A stretch of DNA of 43,174 nucleotides from contig NZ_WOEY01000133.1 in NCBI RefSeq assembly GCF_013177695.1, forward strand, positions 1 through 43,174, read 5' to 3'. Under the pieces are notes generated by a model. That model made no database searches and was not told where the DNA came from. It saw only the letters and a program-made list of their open reading frames with translations. This stretch comes from Paraburkholderia solitsugae. GTDB taxonomy: Bacteria; Pseudomonadota; Gammaproteobacteria; Burkholderiales; Burkholderiaceae. Below, in pieces: positions 17,467 through 24,743 of the stretch. The stretch's first letter is position 1, and each line of letters starts with the position of its first letter. The translations under genes and the position numbers were made by a program.

Positions 17467-18009
17467 CTAGTCGACTAACGTGTCGCCGCTGGCCACATGG
17501 TTCAAATTCTTCGCAATCCGATGCAACACCTTCCAGAAAGCGCTCAATTCTTCGTTCGTCAGGCCGTGCAGCGAGCCGGAAATCATGTCGATGAGCTCTG
17601 GCAATAGTTGGTCGACCAGCCGCCTCCCATCGCCCGTCAGACTGACATAGTACTTTCGCCGGTCCCTCGGATCACGCGTCCGCTTCAGCAGACCGCGCCG
17701 TTCAAGGCTGTCCAGCGCGGGTACAGCCGTCGTGGATGCAATCCCAACGCGCTTGCTCAGTTCCAGTTGATTCAACTCGCCACGTTCAGCCAGTACCCGC
17801 AGATAGTACCAATGCGCAATCGACATCTTCTCTTTCCCGAGGATCTTCTGCGCTTCAAGATCGTAGAGACGGTGAAGCGTCCGCGTCATCCACGGCACGG
17901 TTCTTCCACGGTCATCAACGACATCCGTCTGTTCGTTCACGGCCGGGTCACCTGCTGACCCGTCAGTGTAATCCGACGCATCGACCAAAGTTGGGCAGGA
18001 CTTGGTCAT
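17467..18009 (-). CDS. MarR-family regulator, copy 1
   Basis: 180 aa. The winged-helix core is around residues 50-150: recognition region NQLELSKRVGIASTTAVPALDSLERRGLLKR and wing DPRDRRKYYVSLTGDGRR. It is clearly paralogous to the MarR protein at 22524-23063; the block DDRGRTVPWM, WYYLRVLAERGE and the whole recognition helix are shared, and both end in a GDT-VD tail. GAGGAGTGAGCGA precedes ATG 18009. It diverges from the DUF849 gene, and the conserved promoter/operator motif lies between them, so it probably represses that promoter and perhaps its own. The effector is unknown. Confidence 0.9.
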   Translation of the reverse strand: MTKSCPTLVDASDYTDGSAGDPAVNEQTDVVDDRGRTVPWMTRTLHRLYDLEAQKILGKEKMSIAHWYYLRVLAERGELNQLELSKRVGIASTTAVPALDSLERRGLLKRTRDPRDRRKYYVSLTGDGRRLVDQLLPELIDMISGSLHGLTNEELSAFWKVLHRIAKNLNHVASGDTLVD

Positions 18010-18095
18010 TCGCTCACTCCTCGACAGATGGTTACCGACAGGCGGCGCAGGGACGTCGCGCACGCGCAATTCACCAGGGCATTCCCCTGGATCTC

Positions 18096-18139
18096 TTGAC
18101 GCAATTAATTCTATATCGCATGATTCTATATAAATCGAT
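18096..18139 (+). promoter_or_regulatory. Site A: promoter with MarR-type operator
   Basis: TTGACG (18096-18101), 17 bp, then CATGATTCTATATAAAT starting at 18119. ATTCTATAT occurs twice with a 15-bp period (18108 and 18123). It matches sites B and D in both spacing and sequence. It points towards the DUF849 gene and overlaps the presumed -10, as expected for repression. Confidence 0.7.
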
Positions 18140-18375
18140 CGTACATGGAATTATTTTGCGAAAGCGATCTGATTGCGAGAGGGCGACGTGCTGCTCGTAA
18201 CGCTTGCAATGGCGTTCGGGGAAGCCCCCACGCAGCGGAAAGCGCATCGCGTTTGGCATAAAACGAACGCGGACCGCGGCTACTCCTGCGCGACGCTGCA
18301 AAACCTCTCCCGCTTGATTCCCGTGGGTTCGGAAGCTTTGCGAACCTTAATTCACCACCTGTGTCGAGGATCATC

Positions 18376-19350
18376 ATGATTGAAAAACTGCCGCTCTGGG
18401 AAGCCGTCAAACGCGAAATGGAGGAGTACCAATTCATTGCGGGGGCTGAGGTGCAGCCCAAGTGGGACGTGCCGCAGAAGGTCGCAATCAACGCCGCAGT
18501 CTCCGGGCGCTTTGAAGACACGACGTCCTTCAAGGCGTACGTCGATGAAGCGACCAGCGTCATCGAAGCCGGCGCCTGTGGGGTACACATCGACTTCTCG
18601 TTCATGACCGACGCACAGGGACGCCGCCTCGACCGCGACATCCTGCCGGTCGAAGCCTACAAACAGGTTATCGAGCCGCTGCGCAAGCGCTTCGGCAACG
18701 ATTTCGTGCCGAACGTTAATGTGCTGCATGGCACGACGTTCGATATGTGCATGAGTCCTGCTCGCGAAGGTTTAACCGAAGTCGCGCCGTGCGCTCCAGG
18801 TCATCCGGAAGCCTTTGCGGTGCCGGCCGTCGCAACGCTCGAGGAAGTAGGCGTCAAGCCCGAGTTGGCGGTCCACAGCTCGGGCGAAATCGAGCTTGCC
18901 AAGCGCAAGCTGATCGATACCGGCATTCTCAAGAAGCCGTACAATTGGATTATCCTCTACGGACTGCCATTCAATGTCGGCCGCACACTGGTTTCCGGCA
19001 CGTGGGTTAGCAACACCCAGGACATGACGAAACACCTGTTCCTGATGGTCGACCAGATTCGCCAGATCGATCCGACGTCGGTCATCACGGTCTGCGCGGC
19101 AGGCCGCGCAACGCTCTATATGACTACGCTCGCCACCATGATGGGTCTGCATATCCGCGTCGGAACGGAAGACACGCCTTGGAAGTACCCGAATAGCGAC
19201 GAGCGCCTCAAGAGCAATCTCGAGATGTTCACGATGGCTCGCGACATCGCCGGCCTCCTCGGCCGCAAGCCAGCAACGGCCAATGAATACCGGGAACTGA
19301 TCGGCAAGCCGGCCCGGACTTCAATGGATCGCGCGGTCATGACCGCGTAA
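18376..19350 (+). CDS. Divergent DUF849/BKACE-type protein
   Basis: 324 aa. Alignment to cdhC is anchored by the C-terminal Glu265 in VGTEDTPW, the HSSGEIELAKRKL segment (cdhC DTGHLWFAKQLL) and NWIILYGLPFNVG. It departs at key places: the HxH metal motif is His71-Ile-Asp73, and DTGH is SSGE. If active it may still cleave a beta-keto acid with acetyl-CoA using a different metal site or substrate. GAGGA lies 6 nt before ATG 18376; a GTG at 18361 is possible. A leader of roughly 240 nt separates it from site A. It is probably co-transcribed with the bicupin gene 240 bp downstream. Confidence 0.82.
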   Translation: MIEKLPLWEAVKREMEEYQFIAGAEVQPKWDVPQKVAINAAVSGRFEDTTSFKAYVDEATSVIEAGACGVHIDFSFMTDAQGRRLDRDILPVEAYKQVIEPLRKRFGNDFVPNVNVLHGTTFDMCMSPAREGLTEVAPCAPGHPEAFAVPAVATLEEVGVKPELAVHSSGEIELAKRKLIDTGILKKPYNWIILYGLPFNVGRTLVSGTWVSNTQDMTKHLFLMVDQIRQIDPTSVITVCAAGRATLYMTTLATMMGLHIRVGTEDTPWKYPNSDERLKSNLEMFTMARDIAGLLGRKPATANEYRELIGKPARTSMDRAVMTA

Positions 19351-19589
19351 GCGGACCGCGGCGCAGGCATATAGGGAGTGGGCGTCGGATGCGAAGATCA
19401 ATGCAGACGAAGCCCGCTCCGCATAGCCGACACCGTGGTCCCCCGTTGGACACGGAGCGACATCGCCGCGACTCACGGCTTGCGCATGAAGGGTCATGCA
19501 GCTCGAATCCCTGCCCACGAAGCAGATGGCGGGCGCGGTATCAGGTCTCTTGCGGACGTGACCGTTTGAGAGAAAAAGGAGAGTGACAA

Positions 19590-20636
19590 ATGAGTGGCAA
19601 GCCGCACGATGCAGGCCCTCCCCCAGTGCAACTCTGGACCCGTGACGGATTCCAGGGGGCGCTGTCAGCTGTGACACGGCAGACATACGCGCCTGATTAT
19701 CTTTCGGTGCAGGGACCACACGCACCTCGGCGAACCGTCCTTGACCGCTTGAGGGTTGACGATCAGGACGACCCTGAGGCTCTTCCGACCACGGTAGCGA
19801 CTTCCAGGCTCGGCGTCAAACTGCACGTGTCGGGACGGCGCAAGCCCATGCCGTACGTGGTGCGCAATGTCGAAGCGGACGAGATTCATTTCATCCAGTC
19901 GGGCACGGTCAGGTTCGAAACGGACGTAGGCTGTCTCGTGGCGACCGAAGGGGACTTCGTCTGCATTCCCCGATCCGTCGCGTATCGATTTGCACCGACG
20001 GGCGACGCCATGCGAAGCATCATCGTCGAGAGTCCCTCCTCTCTGAGGCTCACGCCGCCCGTGCCAAGTGGGCTGCTCAACGTTGCTCGAGATCTGAAGT
20101 ATGCCGAGATCGACTCCGGCATGCCTGCTGGAGGCCCGACGCGGCTGCTGCTGAAAACCCTCGACACCGAAAACACGATCTTCATGATGCCGCATGATCC
20201 GCTTGCGCTCGGCGTGCGCCTGTCGGAGTCCGTCCCGGTGTGGAAGCTGAATCTGGCCAATATCCAGGTTCACGCGTACCTGCCTGAGGGCGGTCCGCCT
20301 AGCCAATTTCTGTCATCAGGCGCGGGCGACATTGTTATGTTCAACCTCAGTGCGCGTCCCGGGGCCCGGGCACCGGTTCACATCAACGCCGATTTCGACG
20401 AGGTGATCTGCTACGTGCGAGGCCCGGGCGCGTGGGGCGGGTGTACGGAACCCGGTACGCTCACCTGTGTGCCAAAGGGGGTCATCCACCACGGGCCGTC
20501 GGAGGACGTTCCTGAGGGCTATCAGGCATGGTTGCTCGAAACCCGCGCGACCCTGCGCTGGACCCCTCGGGCGATTGAAGCATCTCAATTGATGGAGACC
20601 GGAAACTACGCTCCGCACCCGAGTACGATGAAGTGA
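19590..20636 (+). CDS. Homogentisate-1,2-dioxygenase-like bicupin
   Basis: 348 aa, two cupin domains. The first (about residues 70-150) has VEADEIHFIQSG. The second (about 245-325) has HINADFDEVICYV and GVIHHGPSE, in the pattern of the bacterial homogentisate dioxygenase family. The iron ligand candidates are His264, Glu271 (or Asp270) and His300/His301. True homogentisate dioxygenases are longer, about 430 residues, so this is a shorter relative that may cleave another dihydroxylated ring. AAGGAG precedes ATG 19590. It follows the DUF849 gene on the same strand. Ring cleavage before a beta-keto acid step would be a sensible pathway order, but that is inference. Confidence 0.75.
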   Translation: MSGKPHDAGPPPVQLWTRDGFQGALSAVTRQTYAPDYLSVQGPHAPRRTVLDRLRVDDQDDPEALPTTVATSRLGVKLHVSGRRKPMPYVVRNVEADEIHFIQSGTVRFETDVGCLVATEGDFVCIPRSVAYRFAPTGDAMRSIIVESPSSLRLTPPVPSGLLNVARDLKYAEIDSGMPAGGPTRLLLKTLDTENTIFMMPHDPLALGVRLSESVPVWKLNLANIQVHAYLPEGGPPSQFLSSGAGDIVMFNLSARPGARAPVHINADFDEVICYVRGPGAWGGCTEPGTLTCVPKGVIHHGPSEDVPEGYQAWLLETRATLRWTPRAIEASQLMETGNYAPHPSTMK

Positions 20637-20938
20637 CCGGTGGTTCAGAGTTCGACTCTCGCGTCAGGTTACGTTCCGGATTCGGGTCAAGGTGCGCATG
20701 TAACAAGCGTGTGCAGTTCCTGTATGTGCCACACAGGCGCATACAGCGCGTGGATATGCGTTTTCGGCCCACCGCACTCCTATACCCGCACCGCTAACGG
20801 CCTTCCTCGCGGTTGGCCTGCCCACCCGTAACAACGGTTATAGCAGTTCACTTCCCAGGCGATTGCTGCGACGCGCCGGGTGACGGCAGGCGCGGCACCA
20901 CCAACACATTCGGCGTGCCGCGTCTGAAAGGCGATCGC
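20637..20938. other. Gene-free stretch between convergent genes
   Basis: About 300 bp. No credible gene, and no strong terminator hairpin seen by eye. Short open frames on both strands lack ribosome sites. Confidence 0.55.
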
Positions 20939-21931
20939 TCAGATGGCGAAGCTTTCGAGGGTGGCCGGATGGAACAGGTCGCGGGCTTCGAGCCGGCGGC
21001 TCGACAGACCCTCGGCATGATGGCGTTCGAGGAAGCGATTGACGACATGCTCGTTCTTCGCGAAACCGTACGGCCAGAAGTCCGTACCCATCAGCTTGCG
21101 GGCGGCTCCAAGCTGATCTTCCACGAACGGCAACGTCACTTTCGTCGCCGACGTGTCGCTGAGTCGTGTCAACGCGAGCGCTTTTGAATTCTCAAATGCC
21201 TTCAGCAGTGCGCCGGGTAGCCATGGATGACGCTCCGCAATCGTCTTGCGGATACCCAGTGTGTGCATGATTGGAAACAGATTCGTACGCGCGTACCAGT
21301 CGGCGGCCGTTTTATGCGGATTCTCGAACAGATACTTGACGTGCGGATGCCGCCGGTCGAAACAGGACGGCGCCCGCGGTCCGATTACGGCGTCGATTTC
21401 CCCGTCGGCCAGCAGTTCCGAGATCGTCCTGCCTTCGGGTGCCGTTTCCAGCTTGACATCATCCGGCAGGTGCAGCGAGATCTTCTCTACTCTCGTCGCG
21501 TCTTCATAGCCGCCCCGGACCCAGGTCACATCCGAAGGTTTGACCCCGTAGTCTCCCTCCAGGAACAAGCGCACCCAGACGTTGGCTGTCAGCTGGTACT
21601 CCGGCACCCCGATATGTTTGCCCTTGAGATCTTCGGGGCGCTCGATGCCCCTGTCCGTACGCACATAGATGGAGGTGTGCCGAAAAGCCCGCGACGGAAA
21701 GACCGGAATGGCGATATACGGCGACGTGCCCGCAGCGGTCTTTACCGAATAGCTGCTGAGAGAAAGTTCGCAGATGTCGTAGTCCGCGTGCCGGAATGCC
21801 CGGAAGAAAATCTCCTCGGGATCCTGGAGCATGAACACCGGATCCACCCCTTCAATCTGCACCTCCCCATCCACCATTGGCCGAATACGATCGTAGTTCC
21901 CTACTGCAACGGATAATTGAAGCTTGCTCAT
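20939..21931 (-). CDS. 4,5-dihydroxyphthalate-decarboxylase-like protein
   Basis: 330 aa. The sequence follows the Pht5-like family, which shares the fold of periplasmic solute-binding proteins: N-terminal GNYDRIRPMVDGEV, then DPEEIFFRAFRHADYDICELSLSSY, FPSRAFRHTSIYVR, GVPEYQLTANVWVR, ELLADGEIDAVIGPRAPSCFD and TNLFPIMHTLGIR. There is no signal peptide, favouring a cytosolic decarboxylase over a transporter subunit. AGGAGAGGCA precedes ATG 21931. Conserved promoter B lies 115-155 bp upstream. The likely substrate is a dihydroxylated aromatic carboxylic acid, consistent with a bicupin ring-cleaving enzyme nearby. Database records of this family are often labelled 'ABC transporter substrate-binding protein'. 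Confidence 0.8.
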   Translation of the reverse strand: MSKLQLSVAVGNYDRIRPMVDGEVQIEGVDPVFMLQDPEEIFFRAFRHADYDICELSLSSYSVKTAAGTSPYIAIPVFPSRAFRHTSIYVRTDRGIERPEDLKGKHIGVPEYQLTANVWVRLFLEGDYGVKPSDVTWVRGGYEDATRVEKISLHLPDDVKLETAPEGRTISELLADGEIDAVIGPRAPSCFDRRHPHVKYLFENPHKTAADWYARTNLFPIMHTLGIRKTIAERHPWLPGALLKAFENSKALALTRLSDTSATKVTLPFVEDQLGAARKLMGTDFWPYGFAKNEHVVNRFLERHHAEGLSSRRLEARDLFHPATLESFAI

Positions 21932-22045
21932 TGCCTCTCCTGAGTATTTAGATGATTCAAGCGCATAACGGTAGCCGGCTACCTTTCAGGCGATCCACGT
22001 CTAACGCCGTCTAGCAATCCACCGAACGTCACGCCTCAACAAAAA

Positions 22046-22088
22046 TCAATCTATATCGAATGATCCGACATAGCATTTATTCTGTCAA
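22046..22088 (-). promoter_or_regulatory. Site B: promoter with MarR-type operator
   Basis: Read leftward: TTGACA (22088-22083), 17 bp, then GATCATTCGATATAGATT starting at 22065. ATTCGATATAGATT is preceded at a 15-bp offset by ATGCTATGTCGG, a weaker half. It lies upstream of the decarboxylase-like gene. Confidence 0.72.
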
Positions 22089-22153
22089 GGTGGCACGCGC
22101 CTCGTGGGCAGCAACGCACTCATCGCGCGACTGTCCAAGACAATCCTCGATGA

Positions 22154-22426
22154 ACAGATTCCAGTTTAGTTAGGTATGCATACGTTACGGATCCTGCTCG
22201 GGGCGGCATCGTAGCGCCCAACGGCAACGCGGGAGGAACGCTCCCGCCGGAAGACATTAAGACAATTCGCGAAAGGATTGCCGCAGGTGCGGAGGACGAT
22301 TATGCATCCGGCGAAGCCAGCAGCTTGGCTACGCTTCGCAACATAATTCGAACGAGACGCACGACTGCCGCACGCTCACGAACCGCGCGTGGCATGCGCC
22401 CGTGGAGTGGTATCACTCGCCGATAG
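22154..22426 (+). pseudogene. Open frame without a start, possible gene remnant
   Basis: A 90-codon frame with no ATG near its beginning. The middle reads like a helical protein (LPPEDIKTIRERIAAGAEDD), but I recognise no family. It may be a decayed reading frame or chance. The rest of the 590-bp gap between the decarboxylase-like gene and MarR copy 2 holds only site B. Confidence 0.2.
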
Positions 22427-22523
22427 AAACACGATTGACGGCGGTGTATCGCCGTCGTAGGTCAACGTGTATGCGCTGCGCGAACGAACGCCCCCGTCCG
22501 CGCTTACGACCACTCACCATCCG

Positions 22524-23063
22524 TCAGTCGACAGCCGTGTCGCCTTCGGCCATCTGACACAGGTTCGTTTCGATCTGGTGCATGACCTTCCAGAAAACGC
22601 GCAGGTCCTTCTCTGAGATTCCGTCGAGCGACGCCGCAATCATGTTCGTCAGATCGGGCAGCAGTTCGTCGACGAGCCGCTTGCCTTCGTGCTCTAGTGT
22701 GACGAGATACTTTCGCCTGTCGTATGGATCGCGGACCCTCTTCACCAGGCCGCGCTTTTCCAGATTGTCGAGCGCGGGTACCGCGGTCGTCGACGCAATG
22801 CCGACGCGCTTACTGAGCTCGAGTTGATTGACCTCGCCGCGTTCCGCCAGCACACGAAGGTAGTACCAGTACGCAATCGGAATGCCCTCTCCGTCGAGGA
22901 GCTTTTGCGACTGGGCATCGTAGAGTCGGTGCACCGTTCGCGCCATCCAGGGAACGGTCCTGCCGCGATCATCAAAGACATCTGATGGTTTCTTCGCCGT
23001 TGTCTCTACTAATTTTTGAGCGGTCGTGACTGCCGTGTCTGCAGACGAATTGGATTTGGGCAT
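22524..23063 (-). CDS. MarR-family regulator, copy 2
   Basis: 179 aa paralogue of the MarR protein at 17467-18009; by eye roughly 60 percent of the shared core is identical. The recognition region NQLELSKRVGIASTTAVPALDNLEKRGLVKR is almost unchanged, so both are expected to bind the same operator. The dimerisation/effector segments differ (AQSQKLLDGEGIPIAY against LEAQKILGKEKMSIAH), suggesting different ligands or relays. GAGGAATGAGTGA before ATG 23063 mirrors the leader of copy 1, so the duplication included the ribosome site. A broken SnoaL-like fragment and site C lie upstream on the same strand. Confidence 0.9.
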   Translation of the reverse strand: MPKSNSSADTAVTTAQKLVETTAKKPSDVFDDRGRTVPWMARTVHRLYDAQSQKLLDGEGIPIAYWYYLRVLAERGEVNQLELSKRVGIASTTAVPALDNLEKRGLVKRVRDPYDRRKYLVTLEHEGKRLVDELLPDLTNMIAASLDGISEKDLRVFWKVMHQIETNLCQMAEGDTAVD

Positions 23064-23137
23064 TCACTCATTCCTCGGCATGGGATTAAGCCATCGGTCG
23101 GTACTATCTGTTCCAAATGGATTCAAGCAAAGAGAAA

Positions 23138-23320
23138 TCATACAACACGATCGGCAGGGACTCTATGGACAGCGGGGTGAGAAGCGGCTGAGGGCGACAG
23201 GACGGCCCGCAGCTTCCAGATCGTCGCGGCCGGAGTCGTCAGCGTTGACCCATCCTTGCGTGTGTACGTCCCGGATAGCTGGGACGCGATCACATCCTTG
23301 TACGCCCATACGTCGCCCAT
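23138..23320 (-). pseudogene. Remnant of a SnoaL-like gene
   Basis: The leftward frame starting at 23320 reads GDVWAYKDVIASQLSGTY, then TRKDGSTLTTPAATIWKLR. It matches the C-terminal half of the intact protein at 23946-24326 (EVWSFDDVIVSQIEVTY, TRKDETTLTIPAATIWRVR). Homology ends near 23207; the expected ending DEYRIYVDVGPLF is lost or scrambled, and the N-terminal half is absent upstream. No ribosome site precedes the Met at 23320. It is a truncated paralogue between MarR copy 2 and site C. Confidence 0.75.
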
Positions 23321-23328
23321 GCCAAATG

Positions 23329-23360
23329 ATACGTCGCCATGTCATTCGATGTCGAATTAT
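23329..23360. promoter_or_regulatory. Site C: operator-like motif without a clear -35
   Basis: ATTCGATGTCGAAT at 23344-23357 is an inverted repeat (ATTCGA, TG, TCGAAT) and the most symmetric member of the motif family. A weaker half (ATACG) lies 15 bp before it. No TTGACA-like -35 is at the expected distance on either strand. It sits upstream of the gene remnant and MarR copy 2, so it may be a decayed promoter or an autoregulatory site. Confidence 0.5.
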
Positions 23361-23618
23361 TGTTTCAGGGAGGATATGAGATTTCCCACCAAGCCCGCAA
23401 GGAGCATGCGCTAACAGCGAGGCTTTGACCTTCGGATGGTGCTGCGAACCCACTGGTTGCCCATGATGCAGTTCACTTCCGGGGTTCACCAACCCAGTCG
23501 CGGAGTTTCACTATAAAGAACTGCTACTTTCCGACACACCGGCACCCATGTCGCAGTATGGGCACCCACCAAACAGGAGCGTAGTCTTCGGTGCTTGCCA
23601 GGAGATTCCCTGGTCACC

Positions 23619-23677
23619 TTGACATCAGCATTTCTGCCGCTCATCATTCGATGTAAATTCATTCGATATAGAATTAG
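23619..23677 (+). promoter_or_regulatory. Site D: promoter with tandem MarR-type operator
   Basis: A perfect -35 TTGACA (23619-23624), 17 bp, then CATCATTCGATGTAAATT from 23642. ATTCGAT repeats exactly 15 bp later, in ATTCGATATAGAATT. It points at the intact SnoaL-like gene about 270 bp downstream. Confidence 0.75.
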
Positions 23678-23945
23678 TTTGTGAAGCGAACGCGTAGCCA
23701 TTGCATCCGCTTGACGTGCGGGATAGCCATGCGCTGGAAAACGCGGCAGGTAGACGTCGCTTCGATTCAATGAGCAATGTGATGACACGGAGACGATCGC
23801 GATAGCGGAGTTCAACGTCAGATCGATACAGCGAAGGAAAAGTATTTTGTAGTACTTATTTATATGACCGGAGAAGACGACGTGAGTGGTTCTCCACGTG
23901 ATCTGCAACGTCGAGCTCAATCACCATTTTAGAAGGAGACTAGAC

Positions 23946-24326
23946 ATGTCCCGTCAAGCACACACAGCAGCTTTCGAATTTTCAACGGAGGTGTACAGGG
24001 CAGTTGATTCGATGGACGAGCAGAGGTTGGCGTCCTTCCTGACGGAAAATTGCAGGTTCGTCTACGCCAACAACAACCCTGTCATCGGACGCGCGAACGC
24101 TGCCGCGAGTTCGAAGAAGTTCCTGGATTCGCTTGCCGCCATCAAGCACGATCTGCTTGAAGTTTGGTCATTCGACGACGTCATCGTCTCGCAGATCGAA
24201 GTGACCTACACCCGCAAGGACGAAACGACGCTGACTATACCGGCCGCGACGATTTGGCGGGTACGCGGGGGGCAAATCGACGAGTACCGCATCTACGTCG
24301 ACGTTGGGCCACTGTTCTCGCATTAA
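23946..24326 (+). CDS. SnoaL-like (NTF2-fold) protein
   Basis: 126 aa, the usual length of a single SnoaL/NTF2-like domain. It starts with helical AAFEFSTEVYRAVDSMDEQRLASF, then the typical strand/turn FVYANNNPVIGRANAAA and the C-terminal sheet (TLTIPAATIWRVRGGQIDEY, IYVDVGPLF). AAGGAGACTAGAC lies before ATG 23946; the frame start at 23886 has no such site. Members can be isomerases, cyclases or ring-modifying enzymes, or ligand-binding proteins, so the reaction is open. The gene follows conserved promoter D and is therefore tied to the MarR-linked cluster. Confidence 0.85.
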   Translation: MSRQAHTAAFEFSTEVYRAVDSMDEQRLASFLTENCRFVYANNNPVIGRANAAASSKKFLDSLAAIKHDLLEVWSFDDVIVSQIEVTYTRKDETTLTIPAATIWRVRGGQIDEYRIYVDVGPLFSH

Positions 24327-24347
24327 TCAGACCGGAAGGATAAGTCT

Positions 24348-24473
24348 ATGTACCGCACTGCCGAACAGAAAGCGATTATCGCGTGTCTGGACCCCCTTCA
24401 ATGTCGACCTTCGATTTCATTCGACCTCAAGTGTACGGGTCGAGGACAACACCAAACACTGCCCCGGTCATGA
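24348..24473 (+). CDS. Possible small ORF, 41 aa
   Basis: GGAAGGA is followed 7 nt later by ATG 24348, and 41 codons run to TGA, beginning MYRTAEQKAIIACLDPL. The start is well formed, 22 bp after the SnoaL-like stop. The C-terminal half (QCRPSISFDLKCTGRGQHQ) looks non-coding. It may be the stump of a truncated downstream operon gene. Confidence 0.3.
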   Translation: MYRTAEQKAIIACLDPLQCRPSISFDLKCTGRGQHQTLPRS

Positions 24474-24611
24474 GTCGATCTCTTGTTTTCACGCGTGTCG
24501 TTCCTTACCTGGACTTCGACCCACAACATCCTCAGTGATTTATCTATGCTCATCCGAACCTGAAATCAGTCATTCCGGAGAAAGATCGATTTTATAAACT
24601 CGCCAATTCTT

Positions 24612-24643
24612 TTTGATGGCGATATTTCTATCTCGCCATCAAA
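24612..24643. other. 11-bp perfect hairpin upstream of the second porin
   Basis: TTTGATGGCGA (24612-24622) pairs with TCGCCATCAAA (24633-24643). No T tract follows on either strand, so it may be a weak terminator after the SnoaL-like unit or an operator for the porin. Confidence 0.45.
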
Positions 24644-24743
24644 GAGCCGAACTTCATCATACTTTTTTATTTAACTAATAAATCGAAACAAACGCGCACT
24701 TCAAAATCTTAAGCAATTTAGATCTGTCACGAGAGATGCCGAG

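Noticed and set aside
24304..24597. 97-codon frame after the SnoaL-like gene
   Set aside because: Starts inside the SnoaL-like gene in another frame, is Cys/Ser-rich without a domain, and has no ribosome site.
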